A stretch of DNA of 64,000 nt, from contig DATLYE010000075.1 in the NCBI GenBank assembly GCA_035575135.1, positions 25,227-89,226 on the forward strand. Reading direction: 5' to 3'. Shown here in pieces: positions 32,600 through 40,037 of this stretch. How positions within the stretch are numbered: the first letter of the stretch is position 1; each line of letters begins with the position of its first letter. The position numbers and the translations under genes were made by a program. The DNA is from JANWXD01 sp035575135 (lineage in GTDB: Bacteria; Acidobacteriota; Terriglobia; Bryobacterales; Bryobacteraceae). Under the pieces are notes generated by a model. That model saw only the letters and a program-made list of their open reading frames with translations, was not told the DNA's origin and did no database searches.

Positions 32600-34078
32600 A
32601 TGTCCTCTGGAATCCAAAAACTCGCCGAGCTCATTCATTCCGGGTCCCTGGAGGACTGGGGGCGGCGGAACCGGGAGGTCTTCGAGGCCCTTTTCGGCGC
32701 CCCCTCCGGACGGTATCCCGCCAAGGCCAAGGAAAGCGTCACCCTCCGCGCCCCGGAATTCCGGGAGGACTCCGGCGTGCCCTTCGCCGCCTACATCGCG
32801 CGCCCGAACCCCGATTCGGGACCGTACGGCGGCATGTCGTTTGTCGTGTTTCCGGCCGCCGGCAAGCCCTGCCTGATCGGGATGGTCTGCGGGACTCAAG
32901 GTCTGGCGCCGGATGAAGCCATTCTGGGCCGGCCGGGCCACGTCCGCAAGATGCAGGCCATCTGCGCGTGGCTGAACCGGCGCGCGGGCGCCGGAGGGCT
33001 GGCGGCCTGGGCCAAGCAGGATCCCACGCGGACCGACCTCGAGATTCCTGAAAGCGTGCGGCGCGCCTGGTCGGAGTACGCAGACGTCTTCAAGCGCTAC
33101 GGCAAGGTCGTCTACGCGCTCTATAGACCGGGCGCGGCCCGGGAGCAGACTGCGCAGGCGGCAGCCGCCATGCTGGACGTGATGTTCGAAGAGCGCGGCT
33201 TTCTGCCGCTCGAAGCGCACCGCCGTGACGCCGAACAACTCCAGGCGGAGTGGTTCCGGCACCTGATGCCTTCGGTGACGCGCACGGAGGTGGCCGAGCT
33301 GCTCCAGACCCGGCGCTACGTCATCGTGCAAGGCCCGCCGGGAACCGGCAAAACGCGCATGGCGCGCCTGCTGCTCCAGGAAGAATACGGCGGCTTCGGC
33401 ATGTCGGTGCAGTTCCATCCCGGCACCACCTATGAAAATTTCGTCGGGGGCCTGGCGCCCGTGCACGGCGACGGCGCCCTCGGACTGCGTTTTGCGCCCG
33501 CTCCCGGCTTTCTCATGCGGGCCGCCGCGGAGGCCGCCCGGGATCCCGCGCGCAGCTACCTGCTCCACGTAGACGAGATCAACCGTGCGGACCTGGCGAA
33601 GATTCTCGGCGAGGCGATTTTCCTGTTCGAGCCCGAACCGGAAAGCGAACGGGCCATCGAACTTCCTTACGATTTCGGACCGCCGTTTCACAGAACGCTG
33701 TGCCTGCCTCCGAACCTGCATGTATTGGGGACCATGAACACGGCCGACCGCAGCATCGCCATCGTAGACGTGGCTCTCCGGCGCCGCTTTGCCTTCGTCA
33801 CGCTGTGGCCCAGCGCGCAAGTCGTCGAAGAGCAGAGCTGCGATCCCGGACCGCGCGCGTTCCGCGAACTGCTGTCCCTGTTCATCGAACATGCCCCTGA
33901 GGAAGGCCTGACGCTGGCCCCCGGGCACTCCTATTTCCTGGGCCGGACCGGAGAGGAAGTACGCCTGAAGCTCCGTACCGCCCTGGCGCCGCTGCTCGAG
34001 GAATATCTGGCGCAAGGCTACGTGGCGGGCTTCGCGGAAGCCGTGAGGGGGTACCTGCAGTGGCTCCGAACCCTGTGA
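32600..34078 (+). CDS. mcrB: McrB-type AAA+ NTPase of a type IV restriction system
   Basis: About 492 aa from ATG 32600 (GTG 32594 is an alternative). Walker A is GPPGTGKT at about 247-254; Walker B YLLHVDEINRADLAKIL; the McrB signature GTMNTADRSIAIVDVALRRRFAF (split) follows. The N-terminal 240 residues, where McrB proteins carry the DNA-recognition domain, are not a domain I recognise (GGMSFVVFPAAGKPCLIGMV, LGRPGHVRKMQAICAWLNR). Translocates DNA with GTP or ATP to bring the McrC nuclease to modified sites. A TACAAT -10-like box lies at 32571-32576. Its stop overlaps the McrC start by 19 bases. Confidence 0.85.
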   Translation: MSSGIQKLAELIHSGSLEDWGRRNREVFEALFGAPSGRYPAKAKESVTLRAPEFREDSGVPFAAYIARPNPDSGPYGGMSFVVFPAAGKPCLIGMVCGTQGLAPDEAILGRPGHVRKMQAICAWLNRRAGAGGLAAWAKQDPTRTDLEIPESVRRAWSEYADVFKRYGKVVYALYRPGAAREQTAQAAAAMLDVMFEERGFLPLEAHRRDAEQLQAEWFRHLMPSVTRTEVAELLQTRRYVIVQGPPGTGKTRMARLLLQEEYGGFGMSVQFHPGTTYENFVGGLAPVHGDGALGLRFAPAPGFLMRAAAEAARDPARSYLLHVDEINRADLAKILGEAIFLFEPEPESERAIELPYDFGPPFHRTLCLPPNLHVLGTMNTADRSIAIVDVALRRRFAFVTLWPSAQVVEEQSCDPGPRAFRELLSLFIEHAPEEGLTLAPGHSYFLGRTGEEVRLKLRTALAPLLEEYLAQGYVAGFAEAVRGYLQWLRTL

Positions 34079-35571
34079 GCCGCGAACGCACGGGACCGCC
34101 GCGCACCGGACGCCCGCCTAACGGCCCTGGCGTCGTCCGCGAGATCTGCCTCGAAGTCGAGGATCACAGCAGCGCCGCCCGAAGCGCCCGCTCGCTGTTC
34201 GGCCTTTCCAAAGACCGCGGCACCGAACCACAGGCCGCGCGTCTGGCGGAGCAGTTCATCCTTTGGAACCGGGATGTCTGCGACCTTCTGCAAGTTTCCA
34301 TCCGCCGCGACTTCGACGGCAGGGAAGTTTATCTCGAGATCGAGTCGGGCAGCATCGTCGGTGCGGTGCCGCTGCGATCTCCGCTGACACAGCGCTTTGA
34401 CTTCGGATTGGTGGTCCGGCCGCGGTTCCCGTGGCCGGGCATCGGCGCGTTGCTGGCGGAAACGGGCTGGCGCGTGGTCCCCTCCCCGTTGCGGCTGCCG
34501 GTGCTCAAGCGTTCGGAACGCCGCGTGCCGCCCTGGGTGCTGGCCTACATGGTGCTGGCGCGGCTGAAAGCGTTACTGGACCGCCTGGAACGGCGCTTCG
34601 AGCTGACGAGCGAACATCGCATGGCGCCGAAGGGTAGCGTGCACTGGACCGCTTACGCCACGCGCAGCCTGCCGCGCGGCGCTTTCCTACGGGTGCCGTG
34701 CACCTTTCCCGACCTGCGGGACGATCGCGTGTTGAAAGCGGCGATCCGCTTCACGGTCGAGCGCCAGATCCGGTCGCTCGAAACTCAGCGCCAGCAGGGC
34801 TCCTTCGTCCACCGGCTGATTGCGTTTGCCGAGTCTTTGCTGCGGCGCGTCGAAGCCGTCCCGCCCCGCCGCCCCTCGGCCCTGGAGCTGGATGCCTGGC
34901 TGCGCCGGCCACTGCGAAGCGAAGCATTGCTCGAAGGACTGCACGCGATCCAGTGGACCGCCGAGGAACGCGGCTTGGCCGGACTCAGCGATCTCGAAGG
35001 CATCCCCTGGAAGCTGCCGATGGAGGAGTTCTTCGAGGCCTGGGTCGAGACCGTGCTCCAGTCCGTGGCCCGCACGACCGGAGGCGCGCTGGGGGCGGCG
35101 CGGCGCAGGGAAACCACCCTGCCTCTCAATTGGGATCCGCCCTACGCCGGCTCGCAGAAGTGGCTGGCGCCGGACCTTGTATTACATCTGGAAGACTGCA
35201 CCGTGATTGTAGACGCCAAGTACAAACGCCACTGGGAGGAGATCCGGCAAGCCGAATGGGGCGGCTTGCCAGAGGAGATTCGCGAGCAGCACCGCCAGGA
35301 TCTTCTCCAGGTACTGGCCTACGGCGCGGCAAGCGGCTCGCCTCTCACCATCTGCTGCCTGACCTATCCTTGCTCGTTGGAGACCTGGCGATCGCTGGCG
35401 GCGCGCGGACGGCTCTTCGATCAGGCGGAGATTCCGACTCCTACGCGCCGCCTCCAGCTGTGGCTGACGGCGGTGCCGATGCACGCCGATGTTGCGGCCA
35501 TCGCCGCCCCGTGGATCCGCAAGCTGGGCCAGACACGGTATCACTACGGGAGCCCGGAAATCCGCATTTAG
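34060..35571 (+). CDS. mcrC: McrC-type endonuclease subunit of a type IV restriction system
   Basis: 503 aa. The C-terminal third carries the PD-(D/E)xK nuclease core: WLAPDLVLHLEDCTVIVDAKYKRHW (around residues 366-391; P-D then D-A-K). The N-terminal half has the McrC beta-barrel features around VVRPRFPWPGIGALL and the linker to the NTPase. Begins 19 bases inside mcrB, so the two are coupled and act as one complex against phage or foreign modified DNA. Start could lie a little later (MAPNPVSRERT is low-complexity), but no better ribosome site was seen. Confidence 0.85.
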   Translation: MAPNPVSRERTGPPRTGRPPNGPGVVREICLEVEDHSSAARSARSLFGLSKDRGTEPQAARLAEQFILWNRDVCDLLQVSIRRDFDGREVYLEIESGSIVGAVPLRSPLTQRFDFGLVVRPRFPWPGIGALLAETGWRVVPSPLRLPVLKRSERRVPPWVLAYMVLARLKALLDRLERRFELTSEHRMAPKGSVHWTAYATRSLPRGAFLRVPCTFPDLRDDRVLKAAIRFTVERQIRSLETQRQQGSFVHRLIAFAESLLRRVEAVPPRRPSALELDAWLRRPLRSEALLEGLHAIQWTAEERGLAGLSDLEGIPWKLPMEEFFEAWVETVLQSVARTTGGALGAARRRETTLPLNWDPPYAGSQKWLAPDLVLHLEDCTVIVDAKYKRHWEEIRQAEWGGLPEEIREQHRQDLLQVLAYGAASGSPLTICCLTYPCSLETWRSLAARGRLFDQAEIPTPTRRLQLWLTAVPMHADVAAIAAPWIRKLGQTRYHYGSPEIRI

Positions 35572-35641
35572 TCGTTGTCGAGGCTGAGGCCCCAGACGGG
35601 GCGTCCCCGCGGCACAAGGCCTTTCGGACCTAACATGGTGA

Positions 35642-37180
35642 ATGGGCATGCCGCCGCGCTACATCCGCGTCCACCCGCGCGACAACGTCGGGATCGTGGT
35701 CAACCCAGAAGGCCTTGCTGCGGGCACGCGTATGCCGGACGGAGTCACCCTGCGCGAGTTCATCCCGCAAGGGCACAAAGTGGCGCTGCGGGATCTTCGC
35801 GAGGGCGACGGCGTCATCCGGTATGGCCACCCGATAGGCCACGCTGTGCGCTTCATCCCCGAAGGCGCGTGGGTGCGGGAAGAACTGGTGCGCCTGCCGG
35901 AGCCTCCGCCGCTCGATGAGCTGCCGCTCGCCGTCGCCCCTCCTCCACCGCCGGCGCCGCTTGAAGGATGGACCTTCGAGGGCTATGTCAATCCCGATGG
36001 CTCGGTCGGAACGAAGAATCTCCTCGGGATCGCCACCACGGTCCAGTGCGCGGCCCCCACGGTTGAGTACGCCGTGCGGCGGATCCAGAGCGAGATCCTG
36101 CCGCGGTATCCCAACGTAGACGGCGTCGTGGCCCTGACCCATCTTTACGGCTGCGGCGTCGCCATTGATGCCCCCGGAGCGGAGATTCCTATTCGAACGC
36201 TGCGGAATCTGTGCCGGCATCCCAACCTCGGCGGCTCCGCGCTCCTGGTCAGCCTGGGCTGCGAGAAATTGCAGCCGGACCGGCTTTTAGACGGCAGCCG
36301 CTTGCCGGTCCTCGATCCGCAGCCCTACGTGATTCGCCTTCAGGACCACGAACTGCGCGGCTTCGGCGACATGGTTGCGGCGATCATGCGCGCGGCCGAA
36401 AAGCGCCTCGAGGAGCTTGATGCGCGCCGCCGCGTCCCGTGCCCGGCCTCCGAACTCGTCGTCGGGCTTCAATGCGGCGGCAGCGACGCATTCTCCGGCG
36501 TCACGGCTAATCCGGCCGTGGGCTACGCAGCCGATCTGCTCGTGCGCGCCGGAGCGACCGTGCTGTTTTCCGAAGTGACCGAAGTGCGCGACGCCATCCA
36601 CCTGCTCATCCCCCGCGCCGTCAACGAGCAGGTCGCCCGCGATCTGGTGCGCGAGATGCGCTGGTACGACGATTACCTGGCGCGCGGCCATGCGGACCGC
36701 AGCGCCAACCCCACGCCGGGAAATCGCCGCGGCGGGCTGGTCAACGTCGTCGAAAAGGCGCTCGGCTCGATCGCCAAAACCGGAACGACCGCGATCATGG
36801 CCGTTGCATCCCACGGCGAACGCGTGCGGAGCCGCGGCCTGGTCTTCGCCGCCACGCCGGCCAGCGACTTCATCTGCGGCACCACACAACTGGCCTCGAT
36901 GAACCTCCACGTCTTCACTACCGGGGAGGGCAGCCCCTACGGGCTGGCCCTCGTCCCGGTGATCAAGGTCTCCTCGCGCACATCGCTGGCCGAACGGTGG
37001 CCCGATCTGATTGATCTGGACGCCGGCCGGATCGCCACCGGCGAAGCGACCATCGAGCAGGTCGGCTGGGAGCTGTTCCGGCTCATCCTCGACGTGGCGA
37101 GCGGCCGGAAACGGACGTGGACCGACTACTGGGGCCTTTACAACGCGCTGGCGTTGTTCAATCCCGCCCCGATTACGTGA
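35642..37180 (+). CDS. garD: Galactarate dehydratase (SAF + UxaA domains)
   Basis: 512 aa, close to enteric GarD (about 520). Residues 1-95 are the SAF domain (VHPRDNVGIVVNPEGL...HPIGHAVRFIPEGAWV); the rest is the UxaA/GarD catalytic part with GIATTVQCAAPTVEYAV, CGGSDAFSGVTANPAVG, GLVNVVEKALGSIAKTG, FAATPASDFICGTTQLAS and QWGLHNQ-like YWGLYNALALFNPAP. Removes water from D-galactarate to give 5-keto-4-deoxyglucarate; iron-dependent in known enzymes. With the xylonate dehydratase and the dehydrogenase it suggests hexose- and pentose-acid catabolism. A terminator-like stem follows. Confidence 0.9.
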   Translation: MGMPPRYIRVHPRDNVGIVVNPEGLAAGTRMPDGVTLREFIPQGHKVALRDLREGDGVIRYGHPIGHAVRFIPEGAWVREELVRLPEPPPLDELPLAVAPPPPPAPLEGWTFEGYVNPDGSVGTKNLLGIATTVQCAAPTVEYAVRRIQSEILPRYPNVDGVVALTHLYGCGVAIDAPGAEIPIRTLRNLCRHPNLGGSALLVSLGCEKLQPDRLLDGSRLPVLDPQPYVIRLQDHELRGFGDMVAAIMRAAEKRLEELDARRRVPCPASELVVGLQCGGSDAFSGVTANPAVGYAADLLVRAGATVLFSEVTEVRDAIHLLIPRAVNEQVARDLVREMRWYDDYLARGHADRSANPTPGNRRGGLVNVVEKALGSIAKTGTTAIMAVASHGERVRSRGLVFAATPASDFICGTTQLASMNLHVFTTGEGSPYGLALVPVIKVSSRTSLAERWPDLIDLDAGRIATGEATIEQVGWELFRLILDVASGRKRTWTDYWGLYNALALFNPAPIT

Positions 37181-37203
37181 CCTTCCAAGCCATTTCTGCG
37201 GCG

Positions 37204-37234
37204 CAAGCCGCCTCCCCCCGCAAGGGGCGGCTTG
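37204..37234 (+). terminator. Hairpin after garD
   Basis: CAAGCCGCC pairs with GGCGGCTTG over a C-rich loop, 24 bases after the garD stop. No T-run follows, so it may work in both directions between garD and the convergent CoA-binding gene. Confidence 0.55.
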
Positions 37235-37405
37235 TTCCAGCGATGCCTGAGACCCCTTACCGGCTCTCGCAGCTAGGCACCCTCCGGTAGAAGTTGCCTC
37301 CGACGAGGACCTTGACCAGCTTGCCTACTCTCGTGTTCACACCGTAGCGGTACAACTCGTCAGCAGCGTTCCGGTCGTTTCGCTCGCGCGCCGCTAGGGG
37401 GCAGA

Positions 37406-37795
37406 TCACCCGAGCCGCCGGTGCTCCTTGAGGATGCACCGGTCCATGACCACAAACAGCCCCGCCTGCCGTGCCCGCTCCGCCGCCGCTTCGTTGACCA
37501 CCCCTTCCTGCAGCCAGATGGCAGGAGCACCGATACGAATCGCAGCCTCGACAATCTCCGGCACGTACTCCGGCCGCCGGAACACGTTCACGATGTCCAC
37601 CTTCTCCGGGACCGCCTCCAGGCTGGGATAGGCCTTCTCCCCGAGCACCTCGGTCTCGTTCGGATTGACAGGGATGATGCGATAGCCCGCGCGTTGCATG
37701 TACTCCGCCACGCCGTGGCTCGGCCGCCACGGCTTGCCGGACAGACCCACCACCGCGATGGTCCGCGCGGACCGCAGCAATTCAGGGATGCTCAT
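37406..37795 (-). CDS. CoA-binding domain protein (YccU-like)
   Basis: 129 aa, one Rossmann-like CoA-binding domain: AVVGLSGKPWRPSHGVAEYM at the N-terminus, IPVNPNETEVLGEKAYPSL in the middle and AIWLQEGVVNEAAAERARQAGLFVVMDRC toward the end. Typical length for the family. Its cellular role is not established in any organism I can name. Its start lies 14 bases inside the end of rluB, so it is the last gene of the scpA-scpB-rluB run. Confidence 0.86.
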   Translation of the reverse strand: MSIPELLRSARTIAVVGLSGKPWRPSHGVAEYMQRAGYRIIPVNPNETEVLGEKAYPSLEAVPEKVDIVNVFRRPEYVPEIVEAAIRIGAPAIWLQEGVVNEAAAERARQAGLFVVMDRCILKEHRRLG

Positions 37796-38522
37796 CAGCC
37801 GGCAACTTCAGCATACTCCGGAACCGCGCCACCTCGGACGGGGTCAGGTATCGGAATTCCCCGGGTTTGAGCGAACCCAGTTCCAGAAACCCGATCCGCA
37901 CGCGTTTCAGCTTCTCGACCAGCCTGCCGAAATGCCGGAACATCAGCCGGATCTGGTTCTGCCGCCCTTCGATCAACCGCACTTCGTACCACGGGTTCCG
38001 GGCGCGCTGCACCAGACGCAGACCGGCGGGCGCGGTGCGGCGCCCGTAGAGCGGAACGCCTTCCCGGAACTGCCGTTCCTGCTCGGGCGTCAGCGCGCCG
38101 TTGACTTTCACAAGATAGGTCTTGGGCAGGTGGCTGGAAGCCGCCATCACCCGATGGGCGAACTCGCCGTCGTTGGTCAGCAGCAGCAATCCTTCGGAGT
38201 CGTAATCCAGACGGCCCACCGGAAACACGCGCTCTTTCACCCCGCCAAGAAAATCCATCACGGTGGGGCGGCCCTGGGGATCGTGCATCGTCGTCACGCA
38301 ACCGCGCGGCTTGTGAAACGCCAGATAGACCAGACGCCGTGGCGGCCGCACCAGCCTGCCGTCCACCTTGATGTGGTCGCGCTCCAGATCCGCCTTGGCG
38401 CCGAGCTCGGTGACGACCCGGCCGTTCACCGTGACCCGCCCCTCCAGGATCAGCTGCTCCGCCTTGCGCCGGCTCGTCACACCGGCGCGCGACAGGATCT
38501 TTTGCAGGCGTTCCAGCGCCAT
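37782..38522 (-). CDS. rluB: Pseudouridine synthase, RluB/RsuA type
   Basis: 246 aa. S4 RNA-binding domain at 1-60 (LQKILSRAGVTSRRKAEQLILEGRVTVNG), then the catalytic domain with the family motif VGRLDYDSEGLLLLTND containing the nucleophile Asp, and QIRLMFRHFGRLVEKLKRVRIG. Modifies 23S rRNA. Lies between scpB and the CoA-binding gene; the scpA-scpB-rluB order is common across bacteria. Confidence 0.92.
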   Translation of the reverse strand: MALERLQKILSRAGVTSRRKAEQLILEGRVTVNGRVVTELGAKADLERDHIKVDGRLVRPPRRLVYLAFHKPRGCVTTMHDPQGRPTVMDFLGGVKERVFPVGRLDYDSEGLLLLTNDGEFAHRVMAASSHLPKTYLVKVNGALTPEQERQFREGVPLYGRRTAPAGLRLVQRARNPWYEVRLIEGRQNQIRLMFRHFGRLVEKLKRVRIGFLELGSLKPGEFRYLTPSEVARFRSMLKLPADEHP

Positions 38523-38556
38523 GACGGACAGGTCCTCCCGGGCGATGCCTGCCGGA

Positions 38557-39210
38557 CTAGGCCGCGCCCTCGCCGGAGCCGGAGTCCGTTGCCGGCTCCT
38601 CCAGGGCCAGGCGCCGCAGTTCGTCGAACTCCTTGAGCGTCGGCAGCTCGCTCAAATCCTTCAGGCCGAACTGGACCAGGAACTCTTTGGTCGTCTTGTA
38701 AAGGATCGGCCGTCCGACCACGTTCTTGCGCCCTGCCGTGGTGATGAGTTTGCGCTCGAGCAGCGTCTTGAGTACGCCGGCCCCTTGTACGCCGCGGATC
38801 TCCATGATCTCCGGCGCCGTGATGGGCTGCTTGTAGGCAATCAAGGCCAGCGTCTCGAGCGCGGCCATGGAGAGCTTCAAGGGAGGCTTGAGGCTCTTGA
38901 CGAACGCCCGCACGGCTTCATGGTGCTCGGGCTTGGTGGCCATTTTGTAGCCGCCGGCCACGTGGCGCACCGCCAGGCCGTGTTGCGGTTTGTCGTACTC
39001 CTCCGCCAGCGCCTCCAGAACGCGCCGGATGGTTTCCTCCGGCTGCCCGAGCGCGGCGGCAATCTGTGCCGCTGTTACCGGCTCCTCGGTCACGTAGACA
39101 ATGGCTTCGATCACTGCGCGGAGGCGCTCGTCGGCCCCGTCCGTTTGCGGTTCAGGGAGACTGGCTGCCTCCGCGGGATCGGCCGCCGGATTGACCTCGA
39201 ACACCTCCAT
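38557..39210 (-). CDS. scpB: Segregation and condensation protein ScpB
   Basis: 217 aa with two winged-helix domains: LRAVIEAIVYVTEEPVTAAQIAAALG at the front and AALETLALIAYKQPITAPEIMEIRGVQGAGVLKTLLERKLI in the second, the latter the family hallmark. Dimerises and binds ScpA in the SMC-ScpAB complex. Starts six bases after scpA on the same strand. C-terminal tail is acidic and probably disordered. Confidence 0.93.
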   Translation of the reverse strand: MEVFEVNPAADPAEAASLPEPQTDGADERLRAVIEAIVYVTEEPVTAAQIAAALGQPEETIRRVLEALAEEYDKPQHGLAVRHVAGGYKMATKPEHHEAVRAFVKSLKPPLKLSMAALETLALIAYKQPITAPEIMEIRGVQGAGVLKTLLERKLITTAGRKNVVGRPILYKTTKEFLVQFGLKDLSELPTLKEFDELRRLALEEPATDSGSGEGAA

Positions 39211-39216
39211 ACGGCT

Positions 39217-39999
39217 TTACCGGTACCCCTCCTCAATAGCCGCCATCGCCTCCGGAGTGGAAAAGACCTCGCCAAAGCGGCGGTGGCGGCGAATGGCGAT
39301 ATCGCCGAAAAGATCCTTCTGCACCAGACGGATGGCCTGCATCTTCGCCATCTCCAGGATCGCCAGAAACATGGCGATGACGGCGCGGCGGTTGGGCTGT
39401 CGCTCAAACAGCTCCCGCACCGACAGAGCTTCCGCCGCCGGCGTCCGCTCCAGCAGCTCCTTGAGCCGGGCGATCATCTCCGGAACGCTGACGTCTTCGC
39501 CGGCCACCTCATAGACCGGGCGGTGGCGGGCCCGCTCGAGCACCTGCTGGAGCACCTTGACCAGATCGAACAGCGTGACCGCCAGGCCCGGCTCCTCCTC
39601 GTCGAGGAATTGCCGGATCTGGGGGTTGGACCACACCGCCTCCTCGATGATGCGCTTCTGGTAGAGCATCTCGGCCGCATGCTTGAAGCGCTCGTGTTCC
39701 AGCAGGCGCTCCACCAGCTCCCGGCGCGGGTCCTCCTCGGCCTCCGCTTCCGCCAGCGCCGGATCCCGCGGCAACAGCATCCGCGACTTGATGTGGATGA
39801 GCGTGGCGGCCATGTAGACGAATTCGGCGCCCAGCTCGATATCCAGCTCGGCGGCGCGCTGCATGTAGTCCAAATACTGGGCCGTGATCCGCGCAATGGG
39901 AATGTCGTAGATATCAATCTCCTGCTTGCGGATCAGATCGAGCAGTAGATCGAGCGGCCCCTCGTAGTGCTCGAGCTGAACATTCAGCGGGGAAGACAC
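39217..39999 (-). CDS. scpA: Segregation and condensation protein ScpA
   Basis: 260 aa. The N-terminal YEGPLDLLLDLIRKQEIDIYDIPIARITAQYLDYM (split here) is the kleisin SMC-binding segment; the C-terminal winged helix holds FERQPNRRAVIAMFLAILEMAKMQAIRLVQKDLFGDI. Links the SMC heads in chromosome condensation. First gene of the scpA-scpB-rluB-CoA-binding run. Confidence 0.93.
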   Translation of the reverse strand: MSSPLNVQLEHYEGPLDLLLDLIRKQEIDIYDIPIARITAQYLDYMQRAAELDIELGAEFVYMAATLIHIKSRMLLPRDPALAEAEAEEDPRRELVERLLEHERFKHAAEMLYQKRIIEEAVWSNPQIRQFLDEEEPGLAVTLFDLVKVLQQVLERARHRPVYEVAGEDVSVPEMIARLKELLERTPAAEALSVRELFERQPNRRAVIAMFLAILEMAKMQAIRLVQKDLFGDIAIRRHRRFGEVFSTPEAMAAIEEGYR

Positions 40000-40037
40000 A
40001 ACTTCTCACCATAGCACGCCCGCCTTCGGGCGACGGC

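Noticed and set aside
32570..34015. 481-codon minus-strand frame opposite mcrB
   Set aside because: Antisense shadow; the plus-strand protein has clear AAA+ motifs.
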